Positions 1 to 8,827 of a stretch of DNA of 64,000 nucleotides are shown here, one piece after another (within the stretch, counting starts at the first letter, position 1; the number at the start of each line of letters is the position of its first letter). The stretch is from Spirochaetaceae bacterium (GTDB lineage Bacteria > Spirochaetota > Spirochaetia > SZUA-6 > Bin103). The position numbers and the translations under genes are program-made. The notes beneath the pieces were generated by a model. That model saw nothing but the letters and a program-made list of their open reading frames with translations. It ran no database searches and was not told the origin of the DNA. Location of the stretch: contig JAPPGB010000090.1 in assembly GCA_028821475.1 (NCBI GenBank), positions 19,447 to 83,446 of the forward strand. Direction: 5' to 3'.

Positions 1-1
1 G

Positions 2-262
2 ATCACCAACTCGGTGGTGGAGGAGATCAAGCGCAACCTTGCCAAGACGCCGCCCGAGCTGGCCGCGGACATCATCGAGCGCGGCATTACGATGACCGGC
101 GGCGGCTCGCTGCTGAAGGGTTTGCCCAACCTGATCCACCAGGAGACCGGCGTGCCGGTTTCGGTGGCCGAGAACCCGCTGCTGTGCGTCGCGCTCGGCG
201 CCGGGCGCTTCCTGGAAAGCATGCGCGACCGGGACCGCAAGTACTTCAACTACCGCAACTGA
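2..262 (+). CDS. mreB: Rod-shape determining protein MreB, C-terminal end (5' truncated by window)
   Basis: Only the last 86 codons are inside the window; the frame is open from base 2. The residues [14 protein letters not shown] followed by a [10 protein letters not shown] stretch and a GAGRFLE helix match the last part of the actin-like ATPase fold of MreB (the TGGGAxLxGL nucleotide-binding loop). MreB forms membrane-associated filaments that organise lateral wall synthesis. Identity is supported by the next genes being mreC, mreD, mrdA and rodA in the usual order. The stop codon lies only 6 bases before the mreC start, so the genes are probably cotranscribed. The true start is outside the window. 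Confidence 0.93.
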   Translation: MTNSVVEEIKRNLAKTPPELAADIIERGITMTGGGSLLKGLPNLIHQETGVPVSVAENPLLCVALGAGRFLESMRDRDRKYFNYRN

Positions 263-268
263 CCGCCG

Positions 269-1135
269 GTGGAAGCAAACGGGAGTCGACAGGCGGTCAA
301 CTCCTTCGTATCGAGCCACCGCGCCGGGGTCGTCCTGGTGGCCCTGCTGGCGCTGGGCACGGTCATGATGATCCTGTCCCATCGGCCGGTGGCGGCCGCG
401 TCCGAGCGGATCGGGCGCAGCGTGTTCTCGTCGCTTCAGTTGGCCATGCACGAGGTGGCCGCCTTCTTCGGCGGTTCCTGGAACACCATAGCCGAGTTGC
501 GCCGGATGCGGGTGGCACTGGAGGCGGCACGGCAGCGTCTGCTGGAGTTGGAGCAGTTGTCCAGCGACATCGACGAGCTGGAGCGGCAGAACGCCGAGTT
601 GAGGAGCCAGCTCGGATTCGCCGCGCCCGCCACCTTCCGCCACGTGCCCGCCGAGGTGATGGCGCGCGCGCCCGGCAACCAGTTCACCAATCTGACCATC
701 AACCGCGGGACCGGCGACGGCGTGCGCGCCCACATGGTGGTAGTGGCGCTGCAGGACGGCGTGCAGGGGCTGGTGGGACGGGTGATCGAGGTGGACGAGC
801 GCAGCGCTCTGGTGCAGCCGATCAGCGCGCGGGCATCGTTCGTCGCCGGCCGCCTGCGCGACGTGCGCTATGACGGCCTGGTGCAGGGACTCGGGTCGGG
901 ATCCAACACCCTGCTCATGCGCCACGTGAACAGCGCCGCCGGCGACCTGATCGAGGCGGGCGAGCAGGTCATTACCTCGGGGCTGGGGGGAGTGTTTCCG
1001 GCCGGACTCCTGGTCGGCGAGGTGCGCGAGGTGCGCACCGAGACCCATGGCAATGCGCTCGACGTCGAGCTGGACCCCGCTATCGACGTGGCGCGGCTGG
1101 AGTACCTGTTCGTGATCATCCCGCGGGAGGGCTAG
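269..1135 (+). CDS. mreC: Rod-shape determining protein MreC
   Basis: A 288-residue protein with a short cytoplasmic start, one transmembrane helix at about residues 13-32 (VVLVALLALGTVMMIL), a predicted coiled coil at about 70-115 rich in Leu, Glu and Arg, and a beta-rich periplasmic region. This is the standard MreC architecture and length. MreC links MreB filaments to the RodA/PBP2 wall synthase. The chosen start is a GTG six bases after the mreB stop; no strong ribosome site is seen, which fits translational coupling to mreB. The stop codon directly abuts the mreD start. Confidence 0.93.
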   Translation: MEANGSRQAVNSFVSSHRAGVVLVALLALGTVMMILSHRPVAAASERIGRSVFSSLQLAMHEVAAFFGGSWNTIAELRRMRVALEAARQRLLELEQLSSDIDELERQNAELRSQLGFAAPATFRHVPAEVMARAPGNQFTNLTINRGTGDGVRAHMVVVALQDGVQGLVGRVIEVDERSALVQPISARASFVAGRLRDVRYDGLVQGLGSGSNTLLMRHVNSAAGDLIEAGEQVITSGLGGVFPAGLLVGEVREVRTETHGNALDVELDPAIDVARLEYLFVIIPREG

Positions 1136-1663
1136 TTGGCCGGCAGCTCGGCAGTGGACCATCGTCCGATCATTCTGACCATCCTGCTGCTGGGCGCCGC
1201 GGTGCTGCTGCAGACTACGGTGCTGGAGTTCGTGGCGGTATTCGGGGTGAAGCCCGATCTGCAGTTGATCCTGGTGGTGTTTCTGGCCCTGCGCCGCGGG
1301 TCGATGAGTGGGCAGATCGCCGGCTTCGTGGGCGGCCTGCTGGAAGACGTGGTGACCCTTTCGCCGCTCGGCTTCAACGCCATCGTGAAGGCCCTGGTGG
1401 GGTTCTGCGCCGGCCTGCCGTACGGGCTGATCCGGGCCAGCGCCCTGGTGGTGCCGGTGCTGCTGGTGGCCGGCGCGGCGCTGATCAAGGGCATCGCCAG
1501 CGGCCTGCTGTCGCTGGCGTTCCAGATACCGCTCGACGCGCACCTGCTGGAGGAGCGGTTCTGGATCGAGTCGGCGTACAACGTCGTCCTGTCGCCGCCC
1601 CTGTTCGCGCTGTTGAGCCAGGTCCGGCTGTTGCGCACCGCCAATCCCCGGTCGACGCCATGA
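1136..1663 (+). CDS. mreD: Rod-shape determining protein MreD
   Basis: A 175-residue integral membrane protein with about five hydrophobic helices. The VKPDLQLILVVFLALRRG segment and the following GFxGGLLEDV motif are typical of MreD. It acts in the inner membrane with MreC and RodA. The start is TTG, immediately after the mreC TAG, with a clear GGGAGG ribosome site at 1125-1130 inside the end of mreC; this decides the unusual start codon. The last codons overlap the mrdA ATG by four bases. Identity rests on the fold pattern and on operon position. Confidence 0.9.
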   Translation: MAGSSAVDHRPIILTILLLGAAVLLQTTVLEFVAVFGVKPDLQLILVVFLALRRGSMSGQIAGFVGGLLEDVVTLSPLGFNAIVKALVGFCAGLPYGLIRASALVVPVLLVAGAALIKGIASGLLSLAFQIPLDAHLLEERFWIESAYNVVLSPPLFALLSQVRLLRTANPRSTP

Positions 1664-3603
1664 GCGATATCGAGCAGCGGGTCATGCTCAAGCGGCGCGC
1701 CATCGGCTTTGCCGCCGGCATCGGGGCCGCGCTGCTGCTGGTCGGCGGCTACCTGTTCTTCCTGCAGGTGGTCCGCGGCGTCGAGTTCCGTACCCGCGCG
1801 AGCAGCGTCGCGCGCCGCGAAATCCCCATCCACGCCCAGCGCGGCAAGATTTTCGACCGCACCTACAGCCGGGTGCTGGTGACCAACCGGCCGGCGTTCT
1901 CGGTGGACCTGGTTCCCGGCGAGGTGCCGGCCGGCATGCTGCCCGACCTGCTTGAACGGCTCGCGGGCAACCTGGGAGTGGAGCCGCACCGGTTGGCGGA
2001 GCGGGTACCGCGCCACATGCGTCACCTGTTCCGCTCCGTCGAGCTGAAGCGCAACGTGGACTTCGGCACCATCGCCACGCTGGCGGAACAGATCGACGCG
2101 TTTCCCGGCGTCACCTGGCACAGCGAGCCGGCGCGCGATTACGGCGCAATCGGTTCGCTCGCGCACGTCACCGGCTACGTGGGCGACGTGACCCGCGAGG
2201 AACTGCAGGTGCTGTTCAACGAGGGCTACACGTCCGGCGACGTGGTGGGCAAGAGCGGTGTCGAGAAGCGCTACGAGTCGGTGCTGCGCGGGAGCGACGG
2301 CGTCGGACACCGCACCGTGGACGTGCACGAGCGCGCGGTTACCGACGTGTGGCAGACCGCGGTGGCGCCGCGGCCCGGCTCCGACATCGTGCTGACCATC
2401 GACGCGCGCCTGCAGCGCGCGGCGGAGGTGGCGCTTGGCCCGCGTATCGGATCGGTCGTGGTGTTGCGGCCGGCCACCGGCGAGATTCTGGCCATGGTTT
2501 CCTACCCGTGGTTCGATCCGCAGGCGTTCATCGGCGACGGCGGTCCGGCGGCGTTCAGTGCAGCGGCTTCCGATCCCGCGTTTCCGTTCGTCAACCGCGC
2601 CATCCGCGCCGCATACGCGCCGGCGAGCGTGTTCAAGATCCTGATGATGACGGCGCTGCTCGAGGAACGCACCTACTCTCCGTTTCGCTCGGTGATGTGC
2701 CGCGGCCGGTTCGTGTTCGGCGACCGGATTTTCAAGGATTGGGTAGAGGAGGGGCACGGCCGCATCGACATGGATGACGCGCTCGCGCAGTCCTGCGACA
2801 TCTACTTCTACCAGGCCGGTCTCGCGCTCGGCATCGGCAGCATCGCGGACTACTCGCTGGCGTTCGGCCTCGGTGCGGCGACCGGAGTCGACCTGCCCGG
2901 GGAGACGGCGGGATCGGTGCCGACGCCGGCGTGGAAGCTGCGCGAACGCGGCACCTCGTGGGTGGGCGGCGACACCGTGAACCTGTCGATCGGCCAGGGC
3001 TACATCACCGTCACCCCGCTGCAGATCGCCAACCTGGTCGCGATGGTCGTGAACAACGGCGAAATCTACCGCCCGCACGTGGTCAAGGAGATCCGTGACG
3101 GCGAGACCGGCGAGGTTCTGGAGCAGACCGAGCGCGAGCTGCTGCATCGTGCCGAGATCAGCGCCGCGACGTTCTCGGCCGTGCGCGACGCCATGAGGCT
3201 GGTGATCACGGACGGCACGGCGAAGCCGGTCATCACCACCGACGCGGTGGCGGTGGCCGGCAAGACCGGTACCGGCGAGGTGGGGCTGGAGGAGCAATGG
3301 CACTCCTGGTTCGCCGCCTACGGGCCGTACGGCGCCGCCGACCCCGAACAGCAGATCGTCGTGGTGGCGATGGTGGAGGCGGTGAACGTGTGGGAGTGGT
3401 GGGCCGCCAAGGCGGCGAACCTGATCTTCCACGCCGCGTTCTCGGGGCAGACGGTGGCGGAAGCGGTGGACTACCTGAAGCCGTGGTACGGCGAGGCGGT
3501 GTTCAATCCGCTGCGGCATGAGGAGGACGAGGAGTCCACCGAAGAGGGCGCCGGGCAGCCCACCGGCGAAGGCGAGAGCGAAGGCGAGGGAGAGCCGGCA
3601 TGA
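1660..3603 (+). CDS. mrdA: Penicillin-binding protein 2 (elongasome peptidoglycan transpeptidase)
   Basis: A 647-residue class B PBP. It has an N-terminal membrane anchor (about residues 14-36), a PBP dimerisation/pedestal region (about 50-230) and a transpeptidase domain (about 240-590). The catalytic SxxK motif is SVFK with Ser323 and Lys326; the second motif reads SCD, as is common in PBP2 where Asp replaces Asn; the KTGT motif begins at Lys535. It cross-links new glycan strands made by RodA. The ATG overlaps the mreD stop, and its own stop overlaps rodA, both as ATGA. The final ~25 residues form an acidic Glu/Gly-rich tail, EESTEEGAGQPTGEGE, that is not part of the catalytic fold. Confidence 0.95.
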   Translation: MSDIEQRVMLKRRAIGFAAGIGAALLLVGGYLFFLQVVRGVEFRTRASSVARREIPIHAQRGKIFDRTYSRVLVTNRPAFSVDLVPGEVPAGMLPDLLERLAGNLGVEPHRLAERVPRHMRHLFRSVELKRNVDFGTIATLAEQIDAFPGVTWHSEPARDYGAIGSLAHVTGYVGDVTREELQVLFNEGYTSGDVVGKSGVEKRYESVLRGSDGVGHRTVDVHERAVTDVWQTAVAPRPGSDIVLTIDARLQRAAEVALGPRIGSVVVLRPATGEILAMVSYPWFDPQAFIGDGGPAAFSAAASDPAFPFVNRAIRAAYAPASVFKILMMTALLEERTYSPFRSVMCRGRFVFGDRIFKDWVEEGHGRIDMDDALAQSCDIYFYQAGLALGIGSIADYSLAFGLGAATGVDLPGETAGSVPTPAWKLRERGTSWVGGDTVNLSIGQGYITVTPLQIANLVAMVVNNGEIYRPHVVKEIRDGETGEVLEQTERELLHRAEISAATFSAVRDAMRLVITDGTAKPVITTDAVAVAGKTGTGEVGLEEQWHSWFAAYGPYGAADPEQQIVVVAMVEAVNVWEWWAAKAANLIFHAAFSGQTVAEAVDYLKPWYGEAVFNPLRHEEDEESTEEGAGQPTGEGESEGEGEPA

Positions 3604-5033
3604 GAGCGGCCACGGGCAACGCCGAGCGCCGTGGCGGCGCCGGCATCCTGGGGTCGGGTTTCAGCGCCCTGCGCGCGGTCGATCCCATCCTGCTGCTGCC
3701 CACCCTGGCGCTGCTGGGCACCGGCATTCTGTTCGTGTACTCCAGCGGGGTGAACTCGGCCGGGGTGTCGGTCTCCAACGAGTGGATCAAGCAGATCGTG
3801 TGGGCGTCCAGCGGCCTGGTGCTGATGGTGGCGTTCGCGGTGACCAATCACCAGCGCTACAAGGCGCGCACTCCGTATATCTTCCTGGCCGCGCTGGCGC
3901 TGCTGGTGGTGACGCTGATGTTCGGGCGGCAGGTCAATGGCGCGCGTTCCTGGCTGGGCATCGGCGAGTTGGGCATCCAGCCGTCCGAGTTCGTCAAGAT
4001 CGCGACCATTCTGTTCCTGGCCGCCTACCTGTCGGAGATAGGCAATGGCGTCGCGGAACTGCCGCGCTTTCTGCTCGGGCTGCTGGTGGTGGTGGCGCCG
4101 GTGGGGCTGATCGTGCTGCAGCCCGACATGGGCACGGCGCTGATCTACTGTCCGATCTTTCTGACCATGGCGCTGATGGCCGGGGCGCGCGTCCGCCACC
4201 TGCTGTTCGTGACGCTGCTGGGCTTCCTGACGCTGGTGTTCGCGGCCATCCCGGCGATGCAGGGCTTGCTCGCCACCCGCGAGCCGGGCGTCTGGCGGCT
4301 GGTGACCGACCCCGGCGTGGCGCGCTACTCGCTGGCGGTGCTGGCCGTGGTGGCGGTGCTGGCGGCGACCGGCCAGCGGCGCTACCGGCGCGCCTACTAC
4401 TACTGGATCCTGTACGGGGCGGCGCTGCTCGCCCTGGCGGTGGCCGGCGGCCTGGCGATGTCGATGGTGCTCAAGGAGTACCAGATCATGCGGCTGGTCA
4501 TCTTCGTGAACCCGTGGGTGGATCCGCGCGGGGCCGGCTGGAACATCATCCAGTCGGTCACCGCGGTCGGCGCCGGCGGGCTGTCCGGCACCGGCTTCCT
4601 GCAGGGCACGCAGAGCCACCTGCGCTACCTGCCGCAGCAGAGCACCGACTTCATCTTCTCGATCCTCGCCGAGGAGTCGGGCTTTCTCGGCGGCGTTCTG
4701 GTGCTGCTGCTGTTTGCCGTGATGCTGGCGCGCGGCCTGGTGATCATGTACGCGGCGCGCGACCCGTTCGCCACCCTGATCGCGGCCGGGGTGGTGGCGA
4801 TGATCCTGTTCCATGCGCTGGTGAACATCGGCATGGCGATGGGGGTGCTGCCGATCACCGGCATCCCGCTGATGCTGGTGTCGTACGGCGGATCGTCGCT
4901 GTGGACCGCGATGATCGGCATCGGATTGTTGATGAACGTCGGCATCGCCCGCGCGCAGGGGCGGCGTTCGCCCGGCTGGTTCCCGGGCCGCGCGTTGCGC
5001 GACGCCAAGCGGCTCACCCGCCGCAAGGCATAG
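3600..5033 (+). CDS. rodA: RodA, SEDS-family peptidoglycan glycosyltransferase
   Basis: A 477-residue polytopic membrane protein of the SEDS family, with about ten hydrophobic helices. Visible hallmarks are the NGARSWLGIG loop followed by QPSEFVKIA, the QPDMGTALI motif, and the C-terminal ITGIPLMLVSYGGSS signature. It polymerises lipid II into glycan strands in partnership with PBP2, whose gene overlaps it by four bases. It is somewhat longer than many RodA proteins, with an N-terminal basic extension of about 25 residues and extra sequence around residues 225-275 between membrane helices. It is the last gene of the mre operon and runs into a hairpin cluster and the convergent glmS. Confidence 0.95.
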   Translation: MRAATGNAERRGGAGILGSGFSALRAVDPILLLPTLALLGTGILFVYSSGVNSAGVSVSNEWIKQIVWASSGLVLMVAFAVTNHQRYKARTPYIFLAALALLVVTLMFGRQVNGARSWLGIGELGIQPSEFVKIATILFLAAYLSEIGNGVAELPRFLLGLLVVVAPVGLIVLQPDMGTALIYCPIFLTMALMAGARVRHLLFVTLLGFLTLVFAAIPAMQGLLATREPGVWRLVTDPGVARYSLAVLAVVAVLAATGQRRYRRAYYYWILYGAALLALAVAGGLAMSMVLKEYQIMRLVIFVNPWVDPRGAGWNIIQSVTAVGAGGLSGTGFLQGTQSHLRYLPQQSTDFIFSILAEESGFLGGVLVLLLFAVMLARGLVIMYAARDPFATLIAAGVVAMILFHALVNIGMAMGVLPITGIPLMLVSYGGSSLWTAMIGIGLLMNVGIARAQGRRSPGWFPGRALRDAKRLTRRKA

Positions 5034-5053
5034 AGCCCGCCTGCTCCACCAAA

Positions 5054-5114
5054 CGGTCGAGTTACTCGACCGAACGGTGGAGTCACTCCACTAAACGGTC
5101 GAGCTACTCGACCG
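5054..5114. terminator. Three tandem hairpins between convergent rodA and glmS
   Basis: Three perfect inverted repeats lie end to end. 5054-5072 has 8-bp arms CGGTCGAG/CTCGACCG with a TTA loop; 5077-5091 has 6-bp arms GTGGAG/CTCCAC with a TCA loop; 5096-5114 repeats the first arms with a CTA loop. The third hairpin contains the glmS stop codon. No T-run follows on either strand, so a bidirectional terminator is plausible by position but not canonical. Confidence 0.6.
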
Positions 5115-6954
5115 TAACGCTCTTGGCGAGGTTGCGGGGGCGGTCGACGTTGTGGCCGCGCGCCAGCGCCGCGTAGTAGGCCATGAGCTGCAGCGGGATG
5201 CTGGTGACCAGCGGCGACAGCAGTGGGTGGGTCTTGGGCACGTAGATGATGGCGTCCGCCAGTTCCGCCAGGTGGCGGTCGCCCTCGGTGGCGATGGCGA
5301 TAATGCTGCCGTCGCGGCCCTTCACCTCTTCTATGTTGGCCACCACCTTGTCGTAGGTGTGATCGTGCGGGGCCACCACCACGACCGGCATGCCGCGGTC
5401 GATCAGGGCGATCGGCCCGTGCTTCATCTCCGCCGCCGGCAGCCCCTCGGCGTGGATGTAGCTGATCTCCTTCAGCTTGAGCGCACCCTCCAGGGCCACC
5501 GGATAGTTGACCCCGCGGCCCAGGTAGAGCCAGTTGTGGCGCTCGACGTAGCGTTCGGTGAGGTCGCGGATGGCATCCGCCATGTCCAGAATGCGCTCGA
5601 TCTTGGCCGGTATCGCGTCGAGCTGGCCGAGCAGGTCGGCGGTGCGCTCGGCGGACAGGTGGCGGCGGCGGCCCATGTTGATCGCCAGCAGGGCCAGCAC
5701 GGCCACTTGGCCGGTGAACGCCTTGGTGCTGGCCACGCCGATCTCCGGACCGACGTGCAGGTAGACGCCGGCGTCGGTGTCGCGCGCGATCGTGGACCCC
5801 ACCACGTTGACGATGCCGAGGGCGGTGGCGCCCTTGAGTTGCAACTCGCGCAAGGCGGCCACCGTGTCGGCGGTCTCGCCCGACTGGCTGAGCACGATGC
5901 CGAGCGTGTTGCGCGGGATGACCGGATTGCGGTAGCGCAGCTCGCTGGCGTACTCCACCTCGGTCGGCACGCGCGCCAGCTCCTCGAACAGGTACTCGCC
6001 GATCAGGCCGGCGTGCCAGGCGGTGCCGCAGCCGGTGAGGATGACGCGCTGGAAGCGGGCCAGCTCGCGTTCGCGGTCGGCCAGTCCGCCCAGCACCACC
6101 TTGCCCTCGGCCAGATCGACGCGCCCGCGCAGCGTGTTGCGCAGCGCCGCGGGCTGCTCGTGGATCTCCTTGCTCATGTGGTGGCGGTGGCCGTCGAGCT
6201 CGATCTCCTGCAGCCGCACCTCGAGGGTGCTGACGTGCTTGCTCAGCGGGATGTCGTCGATGGTGAAGGCGCGCAGGCCGTCGCGGGTCAGCAGCGCGAC
6301 CTCGTTGTCGTCCAGGTACACCACCTGGCGCGTGTGCTCGATCACCGCGGCGCCGTCGGAGGCCACCACGTGCTCGCTGTCGCCGACGCCGACCAGCACC
6401 GGGCTGCCGCGGCGGGCGGCGATGACCTGGTCCGGATGATCGCGGCTCAGCACCAGCAGGCCGAAGGTGCCGCGCACGTCGTGCAGCGCACGCCGTACCG
6501 ACGCGAGCAGGTTGCCCGACTCGCCGTTGCCGCCGTCGTGGTACAGGAAACCGATAAGCTGGGCGAGCGCCTCGGTGTCGGTCTCGCTGACCGGATCGAT
6601 GCCTTGCTCAGTGAGGAAGGCGCGGATCGAGCGGTAGTTCTCGATGATGCCGTTGTGCACCACGGCGATGGTGCCCCCGGCGTCGAGGTGCGGATGGGCA
6701 TTGCGCTCCGTGGGAGCGCCGTGCGTGGCCCACCGGGTGTGCGCGATGCCGGTAGTGCCGGGGGCGCCTTCGGCGGCCACCTTGCGCGCCAGGTTGTCGA
6801 CCTCGCCCACCGTGCGGTGCCGGTGCAGCACACCCTCGCCGTCGAGGGTAGCTATTCCCGCCGAGTCATAGCCCCGGTATTCCAGGCGCCGCAGCCCGGT
6901 TACCAGCAGCTCCGCCGCCGGACGCGGCCCGACGTATCCCACGATCCCGCACAT
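5104..6954 (-). CDS. glmS: Glutamine--fructose-6-phosphate aminotransferase (isomerizing)
   Basis: A 616-residue protein starting MCGIVGYVG, where Cys2 is the nucleophile of the N-terminal class II glutamine amidotransferase domain (about 1-220, with the HTRWATHG motif). Two SIS sugar-isomerase domains follow (about 290-425 and 460-600, with SQSGETADT), and it ends in KSVTVE, the conserved GlmS tail. It makes glucosamine-6-phosphate from fructose-6-phosphate and glutamine, the first step to UDP-GlcNAc and hence to the peptidoglycan assembled by its convergent mre/rodA neighbours. Length is normal and no key residue is missing. No glmS ribozyme was recognised upstream. Confidence 0.97.
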   Translation of the reverse strand: MCGIVGYVGPRPAAELLVTGLRRLEYRGYDSAGIATLDGEGVLHRHRTVGEVDNLARKVAAEGAPGTTGIAHTRWATHGAPTERNAHPHLDAGGTIAVVHNGIIENYRSIRAFLTEQGIDPVSETDTEALAQLIGFLYHDGGNGESGNLLASVRRALHDVRGTFGLLVLSRDHPDQVIAARRGSPVLVGVGDSEHVVASDGAAVIEHTRQVVYLDDNEVALLTRDGLRAFTIDDIPLSKHVSTLEVRLQEIELDGHRHHMSKEIHEQPAALRNTLRGRVDLAEGKVVLGGLADRERELARFQRVILTGCGTAWHAGLIGEYLFEELARVPTEVEYASELRYRNPVIPRNTLGIVLSQSGETADTVAALRELQLKGATALGIVNVVGSTIARDTDAGVYLHVGPEIGVASTKAFTGQVAVLALLAINMGRRRHLSAERTADLLGQLDAIPAKIERILDMADAIRDLTERYVERHNWLYLGRGVNYPVALEGALKLKEISYIHAEGLPAAEMKHGPIALIDRGMPVVVVAPHDHTYDKVVANIEEVKGRDGSIIAIATEGDRHLAELADAIIYVPKTHPLLSPLVTSIPLQLMAYYAALARGHNVDRPRNLAKSVTVE

Positions 6955-6998
6955 AAGTTCCCCCCCGCCGCAATGCTACGCACATCCGCCGCCCCCGT

Positions 6999-8618
6999 CT
7001 ACGGGCCGTGGACGGCCGCGCTGCGCTCCGGGCCGCCTCGGGGAAGCTTGCGGCAGAGGACAAGAATCTCCTTCGCACGGTCATCCTGTTCGTCGAGCCG
7101 CCGCTCCCACCGTCCTGCTCGAACCGGTCTGGTCCACACCACTTCCAAGCCGGCGTCGCTGCACAAGGTGGTTATCTCGTCCGCGGAGAATCGCCGGTCG
7201 CGCACGATCAATTCGGTTGGAAGGTCCGATCCCCTGGTGAACTGCTCTTTCCGGTATACCACGTTGCTCTCCTCGTCCAGCATGTAGTAGGCGGGATCGA
7301 AGATGTCTCCCGTGGTCTCCATGGTGTTGCTTGGCGGGAGCTTCAACAGGTTGTCCGGTTCGTCCGTGATCGAGAAGACGCGCGTGGCTCGCCGCTTGGT
7401 CAGAGCAAGATTCATGACGGATACCAACGCGAAACCTCCCGGCTTCAGGTGGTGCGCGAGATTGGCGAGCATCCTGGTGTTGGATTCCAGGTCGGCGTAC
7501 GTACCAACCACGTCGTACAAGCACACGGCAGCGTCGAACACTTCGCATAGCTGTACGTCCCGACAATCGGCATTCACAAAGCGGCTACCCGGCACGCCCA
7601 GTTGCTGCGCCCTTGACGCGGCCTTCGCGACGAATTCCCCTACGTAGTCGACACCGGTAACCCGTACGCCCGACGCCGCGAGTTCGATGGCGTGCCGGCC
7701 GGTGCCGCAGCCGAAATCAAGAACAGCCTGGCCTGGTTCGAGGCGGCAGTACTCGATGATCTCCCGGCTCTCCTTGGCGGTATGGCGCGCCCAGCGGTGA
7801 TCGTGATCCAGCGTCATCCGCGCGTACGCCTGCCTGGTGATCTGATCCGACGCCTCCAACATGGTGGCGATCTCGGTCGAACTCAGCCGGATCTGATCCT
7901 GATCGGAGAACGTAAAGGCGAACCACTCCCATCCTTCCGGCAGGGATCCCAGCAGCCACGGCTTGTCGTCCGACCTCGCTTGGGCAATCATCTCGCCAAG
8001 GTCGGAGTGGTCCAGGAAGAAGTCGGTCCGGATACGAGACCGTCCGGGGCCGACATCGACTTCCGTCTGCTCGTTGACGTACCCTACGTGCTCGCATCCG
8101 AGCCTGTGCAGTCTCCGGTTGCTTCTCTTGATGCGGGCCGGCCGACAGCGCCGGCGAGTGGCCTTTTCGAGTGCCCGTACGGCATACGGGTTTGCCGTCA
8201 CGAGGCCCCACGCGTAGTGGTTGGACATCCCCCAGATCGAGAACAACAGCCGCTTTCCCACGTTGCGGCGCCGGTATGATTCGTGGACGACGAGTTGTGT
8301 AACCCAGGAGACGACTCCGCACCTGGGGGCTTTCATCTGACCGGCAATGGCGTATCCGACCAACTCGGAGCCGGCGCGTGCCACGGCGATCCGGGAGTCG
8401 TCGGAGTCGAACCACCGCTTGAGGCGCGCTGCCGACAGGCGTACCGGCGAGCCCGGCGAGCCCGGCGGGGGCGCCTGAGCGCTCCATGTGCCATAGTGGT
8501 TTGAGTAGAGCGCCGCGCACTCCTCCAGCAGACCCGGATCGGCGCGAGCGAAGCAGCCTGGAAACCAACCAAATTCTAGATTCATCGAGTCAACGAGGGC
8601 ACCACGCAGGCAGTTCAT
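6999..8618 (-). CDS. GNAT acetyltransferase-class I SAM methyltransferase fusion
   Basis: A 539-residue two-domain protein. The N-terminal half (about 30-200) looks like a GNAT acyltransferase: a beta strand WVTQLVV is followed by an acetyl-CoA-binding loop reading RRRNVGKRL (116-124) in place of the classical Q/RxxGxG/A, and then an NPYAVRALEKA helix. The C-terminal half (about 285-525) is a Rossmann-fold methyltransferase with motif I VLDFGCGTG (299-307), an acidic residue in VTGVDYV, and HLKPGGFALV. The substrate is unknown; fusions of this kind usually modify a small molecule or peptide. A second possible start is Met12 (8585). The gene is divergent from cysQ. Confidence 0.8.
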   Translation of the reverse strand: MNCLRGALVDSMNLEFGWFPGCFARADPGLLEECAALYSNHYGTWSAQAPPPGSPGSPVRLSAARLKRWFDSDDSRIAVARAGSELVGYAIAGQMKAPRCGVVSWVTQLVVHESYRRRNVGKRLLFSIWGMSNHYAWGLVTANPYAVRALEKATRRRCRPARIKRSNRRLHRLGCEHVGYVNEQTEVDVGPGRSRIRTDFFLDHSDLGEMIAQARSDDKPWLLGSLPEGWEWFAFTFSDQDQIRLSSTEIATMLEASDQITRQAYARMTLDHDHRWARHTAKESREIIEYCRLEPGQAVLDFGCGTGRHAIELAASGVRVTGVDYVGEFVAKAASRAQQLGVPGSRFVNADCRDVQLCEVFDAAVCLYDVVGTYADLESNTRMLANLAHHLKPGGFALVSVMNLALTKRRATRVFSITDEPDNLLKLPPSNTMETTGDIFDPAYYMLDEESNVVYRKEQFTRGSDLPTELIVRDRRFSADEITTLCSDAGLEVVWTRPVRAGRWERRLDEQDDRAKEILVLCRKLPRGGPERSAAVHGP

Positions 8619-8760
8619 GCGGAGGGCAGTCGGACGGCAAACAACCAGTCACACGCCGGAGTCGTTCTTGGTCCCATGCTAATCCGTTCGCGAGGCTCCG
8701 TAAACCGGCGCCGCCATCGCGATCGTGTGCTCGGTGGTCGAGCGGAGCCCTGCTGTGGCG

Positions 8761-8795
8761 GGGCCGCCTGGGCCGCCGGGCCGCCGGGCCGCCGG
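8761..8795. repeat. Short GC-only microsatellite (GGGCCGCC units)
   Basis: Four imperfect copies of an 8-9 base GGGCCGCC(G/T) unit lie in the spacer between the divergent methyltransferase fusion and cysQ. They are visible by eye. Nothing ties them to regulation, although copy number could vary between strains by slippage. Confidence 0.6.
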
Positions 8796-8827
8796 TAGCC
8801 CTGTCGCGGCGGGCGCACAAACCGGAT

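Noticed and set aside
1132..3519. 795-codon minus-strand open frame
   Set aside because: It is antisense to mreD and mrdA, His/Arg/Gly-rich with no family features; a shadow of GC-rich codon usage.
6955..6998. glmS ribozyme or riboswitch
   Set aside because: Only 44 bases separate glmS from the next gene on its 5' side, and no ribozyme core is visible.
5152..7287. 711-codon plus-strand open frame
   Set aside because: Lies opposite glmS and part of the GNAT-methyltransferase gene and has low-complexity composition; the glmS motifs are beyond doubt.
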